From positions 1,072,379 to 1,136,378 of the forward strand of contig LS999826.1 of the NCBI GenBank assembly GCA_900537185.1: 64,000 nt of DNA, given 5' to 3'. Both the position numbers and the translations under genes were made by a program. The notes beneath the pieces were generated by a model. That model was not told the DNA's origin. It saw only the letters and a list, made by a program, of their open reading frames with translations, and ran no database searches. Position 1 is the first letter of the stretch. Each line of letters starts with the position of its first letter. Positions 57,743 to 64,000 of the stretch are shown here, piece after piece. This stretch comes from Cytophagales bacterium Alg240-R148 (GTDB lineage: Bacteria > Bacteroidota > Bacteroidia > Cytophagales > Cyclobacteriaceae).

Positions 57743-59033
57743 ATTTTCTGAGAGTTGGAAACATGCATTGGGAGAAGGGCATGTAACCCCACCCGAGCAC
57801 GTATGGGATTCAATTGAGTCCGAATTAGATGGTGGAAACAAGGGAAGTAGATTAAAACCAATTGTGTTTTTCTTTACTTTAGCCGCTGCTTCATTGTTCA
57901 TTTTTATGGCTTATGGTTTTTCGTTGTATTTGATGGATTTTAAAACCGAAGTAGCGCCACTGGGAAGTAATGATCTTGGGAAACAAGAGCCAAAGGCTTC
58001 TGAAGCACTTCCATTTTTGGATGGTAGAAAAGAGGATCATAACAATGCAATACAAGACGGAAACTATGGAGCAGAATGGGATAAATTGGTGTATCAAAAA
58101 GACCACAGTAGCGCTGCAGGTCTTTCTCCTATGTTGTGGGCCAAAGGCATCGAAGTAGTTGCCCTACCCATACGTAACAATGGCCAACCAACAAATGTGG
58201 CCTTAGAACCAACTTATGTGCCCAATTCAATTTTTAATTTGTATTCAAAGAAGTCTTCCGGTAAGAGCAATCAGAAATTTTTATCCTTCGATTGGACCAG
58301 TGCAAAAAATGTTGCGCAATACAACGACTATGATTTTAGCGCCATTCAAAATGGAGGAAGTAATCCCATTAATTTTGATGGTCTTATGAATTCAGGTGTG
58401 TCAAAAGGTAGTTTTTATGGAATGCTATTATCTAGTAATGTTCCAGATGGTGGTGTCATTGAACAAAAAATGGCCGCGACTAAAACCTATGGATTAAAAG
58501 TTGGAACCGCAATTTCGGAACGCTTCAACCTTTATACAGGGATTGAGTACAAGCGCACGACCATCCACGGTCAGGGTGTTTTAATGGTTGAAAATGAAGG
58601 GGGAAATGAAGTGTTCTCAGCTTTTACTAAAAACAATACAAGCAACTTATCCATAGTAGACCCTTATGCTGTTACAAGAGAAGCCACTTTTGTCTCTATT
58701 CCAATGGAAGTAGGGATGCGTATTATTAATAAAAACAACTTGTCCTTAGAGTTAATCGGGGGCTTGTCTACCGATTTATTTGTAGACGGTAAAATAAGCA
58801 GTGCCACCCAGGAAGTTAACAACAGCCAAAAGGAAACTGGTTTGTATAAAAAAGCGTCTTTGCATGCCAATATTGGTATGGGACTGGCCTATACAGTAGG
58901 GGATAAATACAAAATAAGCATTACGCCATCTTTCAAAAAGGCACTTACAGGTGTTACAAAAGTAAACACTGAAATTAGCAACAAGCCTTCTTACGTGAAT
59001 TTAGGAGTGAATTTGGCTTATATGTTTAATTGA
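57726..59033 (+). CDS. Anti-sigma-like membrane protein with C-terminal barrel-like domain
   Basis: The 435-residue protein starts at the ATG at 57726, overlapping the sigma gene by 17 bases. Residues 1-45 are a short cytosolic segment (WKHALGEGHVTPPEHVWDSIE), followed by one transmembrane helix (about 47-69), a loop of about 160 residues, and a C-terminal region (about 225-435) made of alternating strands (YGLKVGTAISERFNLYTGIEYKR, LGVNLAYMFN) like a small outer-membrane barrel. No zinc-binding anti-sigma domain is seen. Such fused proteins accompany ECF genes in Bacteroidota. An inner-membrane helix joined to a barrel-like domain is topologically puzzling, because a soluble beta-domain is also possible. 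Confidence 0.72.
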   Translation: MNKQDEFSESWKHALGEGHVTPPEHVWDSIESELDGGNKGSRLKPIVFFFTLAAASLFIFMAYGFSLYLMDFKTEVAPLGSNDLGKQEPKASEALPFLDGRKEDHNNAIQDGNYGAEWDKLVYQKDHSSAAGLSPMLWAKGIEVVALPIRNNGQPTNVALEPTYVPNSIFNLYSKKSSGKSNQKFLSFDWTSAKNVAQYNDYDFSAIQNGGSNPINFDGLMNSGVSKGSFYGMLLSSNVPDGGVIEQKMAATKTYGLKVGTAISERFNLYTGIEYKRTTIHGQGVLMVENEGGNEVFSAFTKNNTSNLSIVDPYAVTREATFVSIPMEVGMRIINKNNLSLELIGGLSTDLFVDGKISSATQEVNNSQKETGLYKKASLHANIGMGLAYTVGDKYKISITPSFKKALTGVTKVNTEISNKPSYVNLGVNLAYMFN

Positions 59034-59064
59034 TATCTGAAAAGTATGCCCTGATGTTTTGGGG

Positions 59065-60972
59065 TTAAGGTGTTTCCATATCATCAATCAACATAAAAAT
59101 GCGCTCCCAATTTTCTTGAGCCGTTTCTTTCGTCGTTTTAAGTTGCGCATACTCGTTTTGGGCTGCTTCCAGTCTTTCTGGATTACCATAAACCTCTGGT
59201 TGCGCCAATTCTTCTTCTTTTAACTTGATTTGCTCCTCTACAGTTTGCACCTCTTTTTCGGCTTGATTCAGTTCACTGTGTAGTTTTTTGAGTTTTTTTT
59301 CTGACTCTGAACTTTTTGGTTTGGTATTGGCCTTTTTCTCTTTTTTCTTTTTTGGTTCAACAGCATCCTGCACACCGTTATTTTTTTCTAACCAATACTC
59401 ATACTCGCTATAAGAACCAGGATATTCTTTTACTTGCTGGTCTTCAATGTACCATATTTTGTTGGCTGTTTTGGAAACAAAATGCCTGTTGTGAGAAACA
59501 ATAAGAAAAGTGCCTTCGTATTGGTTCAAGGCGTTGATCAATATGTTTTCTGAAATAAAATCGAGGTGGTTGGTGGGTTCATCTAATAACAAAAAGTTGG
59601 CTTCTGTTAATAAGGTTTTTGCCAAAGCTACCCGCGATTTTTCCCCTCCAGACAGTACTTTTATTTTTTTCAAAACATCATCACCAGAAAATAGAAAGCA
59701 GCCTAACAAATTCCTTAGTTCTTGTTCTGTTTTTTCAGAACCTGCCTGTTTCATCTCTTCCAGAATTTCGTTGTCTTCCTGCAAAGACTCCAGCTGGTGC
59801 TGGGCATAAAAGGCGGGAATAACGTTGTATCCTATTTTGCATTCTCCTTCATGTTCTTCATCACCACCAATTATTCGGAGAAGCGTTGACTTTCCTTTGC
59901 CATTGGCTCCCAATAAGGCTATTTTATCTCCTTTTTCTATTCTAATATTGGCATCCTTAAGAATGTCCAAAGTCCCGTACGATTTGGAAACATGTTCTAT
60001 TTCTACTGGAAACCTTCCAGATTCCCTTTTTACTTGGAACCTAAAGTTGATACTGGCATTTTCGTCCACCACATCTTCAATCATATCCATTCTGTCCAAA
60101 GATTTAACCTTGGATTGTACTTGTCTGGCTTTGGTGGATTTGGCCCGAAATCTTTCTATGAATCTTTCGGTCTGTCTTATTTTCTGTTGTTGGTTCTCAA
60201 AAGCGTTCTTTTGAATTTCCTTTCTCAGCTCTTTTTCCTCTAAATAAAAGGAGTAATTCCCTTCGTACACGATCAAATCGTTGAGGGCAACTTCTACAGT
60301 TTTATTGGTGGTATTGTCTAAAAACTGTCTGTCGTGTGAAACTATGATGAATGCCCCCTCGTAATTCCAAAGGTAATTTTCCAACCATTTGATGGATGGA
60401 AGATCCAAGTGGTTGGTTGGTTCATCGAGCATTAAAAGAGAAGGTTTTTCCAATAACAACTTAGCCAACATCACGCGCATTCTCCAACCGCCTGAAAACT
60501 CTGCCAATGGCCGTTGTAAATCGGATGTTTTAAACCCAATACCTTCTAAAACTTCTTCGGCTTTTGCTTGGATGCTGTACCCGCCCAAAACTTCAAACTT
60601 TTCTTGGTACTTACTTAACCGTTCTACCAATTTGTCATCGTAATCGGTTTCAAGCGTTTTAAGGATGTGGTCAATTTCGCGTTGTAATTTAACAGCATCT
60701 TTGAAAGCTTCCATGGTTACACTCAAAATGCTCTCGTCTGATTGATAGGACAGGTGGTCCTGATTCAGAAACCCAATGGAGGTGTCGTTGCTTTTGGAAA
60801 TGCTTCCGGCATCTAACTGGTACTCTCCATCAATGATCCTCAATAAAGTGGACTTTCCTTTCCCGTTCAACCCAATAAGACCAATTTTGTCTTTTGGTTT
60901 AATATGCAACGAAGCATTTTCGTACAATGCCCTTCCTCCTATAAAATACGACAGTCCTTGTATTGAAATCAT
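59065..60972 (-). CDS. ABC-F family ATPase
   Basis: The 635-residue soluble protein has two ABC domains: Walker A GLNGKGKST and GANGKGKST, signatures EFSGGWRMR and LSGGEKSRV, and Walker B LMLDEPTNHLD and LLLDEPTNHLD. No membrane segments. A linker between the domains (about 240-315) matches the P-site tRNA-interaction motif, and a C-terminal Lys/Glu-rich coiled coil (about 535-625) is of Uup type. ABC-F proteins act on stalled or drug-bound ribosomes. The exact subgroup (Uup, EttA, YheS) is not settled. DUF2911 lies 46 bases upstream on the same strand. Confidence 0.93.
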   Translation of the reverse strand: MISIQGLSYFIGGRALYENASLHIKPKDKIGLIGLNGKGKSTLLRIIDGEYQLDAGSISKSNDTSIGFLNQDHLSYQSDESILSVTMEAFKDAVKLQREIDHILKTLETDYDDKLVERLSKYQEKFEVLGGYSIQAKAEEVLEGIGFKTSDLQRPLAEFSGGWRMRVMLAKLLLEKPSLLMLDEPTNHLDLPSIKWLENYLWNYEGAFIIVSHDRQFLDNTTNKTVEVALNDLIVYEGNYSFYLEEKELRKEIQKNAFENQQQKIRQTERFIERFRAKSTKARQVQSKVKSLDRMDMIEDVVDENASINFRFQVKRESGRFPVEIEHVSKSYGTLDILKDANIRIEKGDKIALLGANGKGKSTLLRIIGGDEEHEGECKIGYNVIPAFYAQHQLESLQEDNEILEEMKQAGSEKTEQELRNLLGCFLFSGDDVLKKIKVLSGGEKSRVALAKTLLTEANFLLLDEPTNHLDFISENILINALNQYEGTFLIVSHNRHFVSKTANKIWYIEDQQVKEYPGSYSEYEYWLEKNNGVQDAVEPKKKKEKKANTKPKSSESEKKLKKLHSELNQAEKEVQTVEEQIKLKEEELAQPEVYGNPERLEAAQNEYAQLKTTKETAQENWERIFMLIDDMETP

Positions 60973-61018
60973 AGTGCAAATTTAGCAGTGCTTTTTCTAA
61001 TTAAAAATTAACTGCGCC

Positions 61019-61558
61019 TTACTGTAAAAATTTTATTGGAACGGATACTTTTACGTTGTCCCAATAGAAATCTAAACTGCCCTGTTTGTTGGTTTGGGTT
61101 AGTTGAATAGTGAATGGTTCAAATATTGGCTCTGCCTGCATGCTAACTTTGGCTTTGATTCTGAGCAAGTTTTTGGATGGGTTATAGTTGTCGGTGCCCC
61201 AGAGACCTACAGCAGAATTGATTATTATAGTCCATTCTTTTTGTTCGGGGATAGTGAATACCGAATAAGTGCCGGCCGGTAGCAATTGTGCTCCTATTTC
61301 AATGGCTTTGGTGGTGGTAATTTCCGTGGCATCATTGGCTCCGGTGCGCCAAACCTGACCATATGGAACCAAACTTCCAAAAATCTCCCTACCTCTTTTA
61401 TGGGGTTGGCTGTAGGTTATTTTGATATAGGTGTTTCTATTTTTAATACTAACCATAGCCAAGGGACTGGTCTTATTTTCAACTTTCAATTGAGCATTGG
61501 CCATATAAAAACTACCTATGAACAATATAAAAATTAAGGATACCCGGTTTTTTATCAT
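61019..61558 (-). CDS. DUF2911 domain secreted protein
   Basis: The 179-residue product has a signal peptide (cleavage near ANAQL) and the DUF2911 signature (YSQPHKRGREIFGSLVPYGQVWRTGAND, spread over about residues 50-78). The domain is beta-rich and common in Bacteroidota; no biochemical function is known. It is the upstream gene of a co-directional pair with the ABC-F gene. Confidence 0.87.
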   Translation of the reverse strand: MIKNRVSLIFILFIGSFYMANAQLKVENKTSPLAMVSIKNRNTYIKITYSQPHKRGREIFGSLVPYGQVWRTGANDATEITTTKAIEIGAQLLPAGTYSVFTIPEQKEWTIIINSAVGLWGTDNYNPSKNLLRIKAKVSMQAEPIFEPFTIQLTQTNKQGSLDFYWDNVKVSVPIKFLQ

Positions 61559-61608
61559 CTCCTAAAAATTGTTTTCAATAAATTAATATTCAATATTATG
61601 AATTATAT

Positions 61609-61616
61609 TAATTTTG
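61609..61616 (+). promoter_or_regulatory. Candidate -7 box of the dCMP deaminase gene
   Basis: TAATTTTG matches TAnnTTTG and ends 27 bases before the chosen ATG at 61644. It overlaps the TTG at 61614, which argues against that TTG as a start codon. Confidence 0.5.
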
Positions 61617-61643
61617 ATCCCCACAAGAAGAGAAAAAATTAGA

Positions 61644-62126
61644 ATGAAAAAGCCTGAGTTCGATGATATTTATATGGAGTTGGCGGTTAATCTGGCCAAA
61701 AGGTCTCATTGCATAAAGAGACATGTTGGTGCGGTACTTGTTAAAGAAACGAGAATTATATCCATTGGTTACAATGGCCCCCCTTCGGGCACCCACAATT
61801 GTGACGACGAATTCCCAGAAACAGGCTGCGTAAAAGACAGCAAAGGAAGTTGTTCTCTGGCCATTCATGCTGAACAAAATGCCATCATGTATGCCGTGAA
61901 AAATAAGGCATCTGTAGAAGGCTCTACTTTGTATGTCACACTTTCTCCATGTATTGCTTGTGCCCGCATAATATTTAGCATGGGCATCGAAAAAGTGATC
62001 TATTTTAAATCTTATGCAGAGTACAAGGGCTTGGAGAACGATGAAGGAGTGGACTTTTTAAATAAGTTTGGCGTTCAGACCGAAAAATACCATGGTGAAT
62101 TAACCAATGTAACCCACATGATTTGA
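61644..62126 (+). CDS. dCMP deaminase family protein
   Basis: The 160-residue protein has the cytidine/deoxycytidylate deaminase zinc site: H75-A-E77 (IHAEQNA) and C103-x-x-C106 (SPCIACARI). The C-terminus has the dCMP deaminase lid region. It converts dCMP to dUMP, the substrate of thymidylate synthase. ComEB of Bacillus is the same family. The ATG at 61644 is chosen because it begins the family start and follows the candidate promoter. Confidence 0.9.
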   Translation: MKKPEFDDIYMELAVNLAKRSHCIKRHVGAVLVKETRIISIGYNGPPSGTHNCDDEFPETGCVKDSKGSCSLAIHAEQNAIMYAVKNKASVEGSTLYVTLSPCIACARIIFSMGIEKVIYFKSYAEYKGLENDEGVDFLNKFGVQTEKYHGELTNVTHMI

Positions 62127-62152
62127 AAGAGTTTATAAGTTAAATGTGGTCT

Positions 62153-62202
62153 TAAAAAAAAGCCTGGTTTTCTTCATAGTAGCAATAACCAGGCTTTTTT
62201 TG
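62153..62202. terminator. Bidirectional terminator
   Basis: A perfect 15-bp stem AAAAAAAGCCTGGTT / AACCAGGCTTTTTTT (62155-62169 and 62187-62201) has a 17-base loop. It lies between the convergent dCMP deaminase and DUF4249 genes and can serve both. Confidence 0.93.
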
Positions 62203-62210
62203 TGGTTGTA

Positions 62211-62993
62211 TTATTGTATTGTAATGGTTTTGGAATCGGAAGCCATTGCTCCAAAGTACCCCAACGCATCGTTGCTAATGTTACTAATGGGATTGGACGG
62301 TGCAGAAGAGCCTCCTCCTTGTTCATTAACCAAGTCAGCCAAGGTGTTGAAATAGTCGTAAACACCTTTATCTATGTGCTGCAATACCACTTCAACTTCT
62401 TCTCCTTTATTAAAGCTGAGGTTAAAGAATACACGGCTGGTAGACAAACCATTGCTGTATTGGTCGTCAGAAACATAAATGTTTTTTTCTAAAATACCCT
62501 TTCTATAAACTTTGAATCTGTAGTAATTGCCAATGTCGCTTGGGTCTGTATAGTACACAGTTACTCGAAAACCAGCATCGAAAAATTGCGATTTTTCTTT
62601 GTATTCATAACTCAATGAATCGATGGTAACAGGCTCTAAAAAGCTTGATTTTGCAAGATAGGTTTCCCCTTCAGAATAAACATTTAATTCGTATTGGTCT
62701 TTTTCAAGTGCAATTAAATCGGGGTATTGGTACAGGCCTGGTTCAATTTCTATCAAGGAGTAGGTAGGCCCTTGTTCAGCGCTTATTTCTACATTGGCAC
62801 CCACAACAGCAGGCATGGTGTTGGGTTCATTAAAATTGACAGAACGAGAAAGTCGGACCAAATTGTTTTGCACATTGTTTTCTAGGGTAGCCTCAACGAT
62901 CAATTTGGGATCAGAGTCGTTAAGGTTGACATCAATGACCTTTTCACAGGCGATTAGACTTAAAAAAGTTGCTATGGCTGTTATGTATTTCAT
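62211..62993 (-). CDS. DUF4249 family outer-membrane-associated lipoprotein
   Basis: The 260-residue product has a lipoprotein signal with Cys16 (LSLIAC) followed by the family start EKVIDVNLND. The body is beta-rich. DUF4249 proteins are almost always encoded beside a TonB-dependent receptor and are thought to be surface or periplasmic partners of it. Here the receptor gene ends 2 bases upstream, so they are translated as a pair. The ligand is unknown. Confidence 0.88.
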   Translation of the reverse strand: MKYITAIATFLSLIACEKVIDVNLNDSDPKLIVEATLENNVQNNLVRLSRSVNFNEPNTMPAVVGANVEISAEQGPTYSLIEIEPGLYQYPDLIALEKDQYELNVYSEGETYLAKSSFLEPVTIDSLSYEYKEKSQFFDAGFRVTVYYTDPSDIGNYYRFKVYRKGILEKNIYVSDDQYSNGLSTSRVFFNLSFNKGEEVEVVLQHIDKGVYDYFNTLADLVNEQGGGSSAPSNPISNISNDALGYFGAMASDSKTITIQ

Positions 62994-62995
62994 GA

Positions 62996-64000
62996 TTAAA
63001 ATTTAAAGTTATAGGTGATAGAAGGGATGATTTTGAATAAAGAAAGCTGTACCGCTTCCGTAGTGCCCGGTACATTTTCACTTTCTTTAAAGTCTATGGA
63101 GTAAGCATTTTCTCTGCCATAGGCATTGTAAATGGAAAAATTCCAGCTTGAGCTGAAACGCTTCATCACCTTTTCTTTTTCTCCTGTTTCTGGGTTGACG
63201 CTCCATTTGAAATTGGGGTTTTCGATGGTCAGACCCAAGTCCAAGCGGTGGTAGTCTGGCATTCGGTACCCGTTTCTTTCTGTATAGAGGTTTACAATTT
63301 TGTTTTCAATTTCATATTTTCCACTCGGAAAGGTAACTGCATTACCGGTGTAATAAACCCAATTGGCAGACAAGGTCATGTTGGGTTTAATTTTGTACAT
63401 GCCCACAATAGAAAAATCATGGGTGCGGTCTTGTTTGGCAGAATATGCCAATCCGTTGTTGATGCCTTCAATTTGTTTGGTAGATTTTGATAAGGTGTAG
63501 CTCATCCAGCCTGTAAAACGGCCTTTTTTCTTTTTTAAGAAAAACTCAGCCCCATAGGCTTCTCCATCTCCAAACAACAAATCGGCCTCGTAATGGGTGT
63601 TTAAATTAGGTTCAGCCCCGTTTTTGTAGTCAATTACATTTTGCATGCTTTTGTAATACACCTCCGTAGAAAACTCATATTTGTTCTCGTGTAAATTTTT
63701 AAAATACCCTACTGAAAACTGATCCGAAATTTGTGGTTGAACGTTTTGGCTGCTGGGTATCCAAATATCGGTGGGGTTAGACGAAGTAGAATTGCTCAAC
63801 AAATGGATGTATTGGTTGGACCTTGCATAGCCTGCTTTTAAAGAACTGCTCTCGTTGATAAGGTAAGTACCCGATACCCTAGGTTCTAAACCCATATACT
63901 GTTTAATTACTTCATTTTTACCATAATATTGGGAGGATATTGGATTGCCTTCTTTATTGTATTGGTATACTGTGCCTGCTCCTAAAGCAGCAAAATGCGA
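62996..64000 (-). CDS. TonB-dependent receptor, C-terminal part (runs off right edge)
   Basis: The frame is open to the right edge (the residues decoded before MGLEPR read SHFAALGAGTVYQYNKEG), so the start and plug domain lie outside. The visible 334 residues are the end of a 22-strand barrel with the aromatic strand repeats of TonB receptors (RVSGTYLINESSSLKAGYAR, LRLDLGLTIENPNFKW and a terminal KF). Together with the DUF4249 gene it forms an uptake pair; a CarboxypepD-regulatory N-domain is likely in the missing part. The substrate is unknown. Confidence 0.88.
   Translation of the reverse strand, partial: SHFAALGAGTVYQYNKEGNPISSQYYGKNEVIKQYMGLEPRVSGTYLINESSSLKAGYARSNQYIHLLSNSTSSNPTDIWIPSSQNVQPQISDQFSVGYFKNLHENKYEFSTEVYYKSMQNVIDYKNGAEPNLNTHYEADLLFGDGEAYGAEFFLKKKKGRFTGWMSYTLSKSTKQIEGINNGLAYSAKQDRTHDFSIVGMYKIKPNMTLSANWVYYTGNAVTFPSGKYEIENKIVNLYTERNGYRMPDYHRLDLGLTIENPNFKWSVNPETGEKEKVMKRFSSSWNFSIYNAYGRENAYSIDFKESENVPGTTEAVQLSLFKIIPSITYNFKF

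Overview
The window looks like a chromosomal segment of a Bacteroidota bacterium, most likely a Cytophagales-type (gliding, marine-like) lineage. The evidence is: type IX secretion system (T9SS) substrates with both type A and type B C-terminal sorting domains, a PorP/SprF-family protein, a T9SS plug protein (DUF5103), a TonB receptor/DUF4249 pair, a two-component propeller sensor, DUF3276, and promoter -7 boxes of the Bacteroidota form TAnnTTTG instead of a Pribnow box. Shine-Dalgarno sequences are not evident. Genus and species cannot be read from the sequence. No tRNA, rRNA, CRISPR array, insertion sequence or phage gene was seen. Genes are packed tightly and no stretch over about 220 bp lacks a gene.

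Layout. 1-3957: the 3' part of a large type A T9SS cell-surface protein that enters from the left edge. 4027-11321: housekeeping genes (tandem UspA, class V aminotransferase, thiolase, patatin/outer-membrane protein, pgi). 11423-16057: a minus-strand operon miaB > sigma-54 activator > lptE-like > TPR protein > secG, with a well-formed Bacteroidota promoter upstream of miaB. 16136-24835: pabB, a YceI lipoprotein, a gamma-carbonic anhydrase, a TlpA-like thiol oxidoreductase, menE with a YciI-like lipoprotein, a cation-chloride cotransporter homologue and a LOG-family enzyme. 25019-34523: a propeller sensor kinase, a leucine-rich-repeat protein, gyrB, and a convergent polyphosphate pair (ppk and a Ppx/GppA phosphatase).

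34689-48763 is the most striking accessory region. It is a 14-kb minus-strand unit encoding a 1073-residue type B T9SS protein, a 3291-residue SprB-like protein with about 26 tandem repeats, and a PorP/SprF-family membrane protein. The arrangement matches the sprB-sprF logic of a giant adhesin followed by its dedicated outer-membrane export or anchoring partner. 48902-54937: a beta-barrel protein, a CoA-transferase/hydrolase, DUF58, DUF3276, an AI-2E-family transporter and ychF.

55080-55877 is a solitary cas6-like gene with a TTG start and its own upstream terminator boundary, without any other cas gene or array in the window. 55881-64000: the T9SS plug protein, a divergent ECF sigma factor overlapping an anti-sigma-like protein whose C-terminal half resembles an outer-membrane barrel, an ABC-F protein, DUF2911, dCMP deaminase, and DUF4249 behind a TonB-dependent receptor that runs off the right edge.

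The best candidates for something not fully described are the orphan Cas6, the ECF/membrane-spanning barrel pair next to the T9SS plug gene, and the giant repeat protein with an A-B-A-B supermodule. No completely new multi-gene system was demonstrated.
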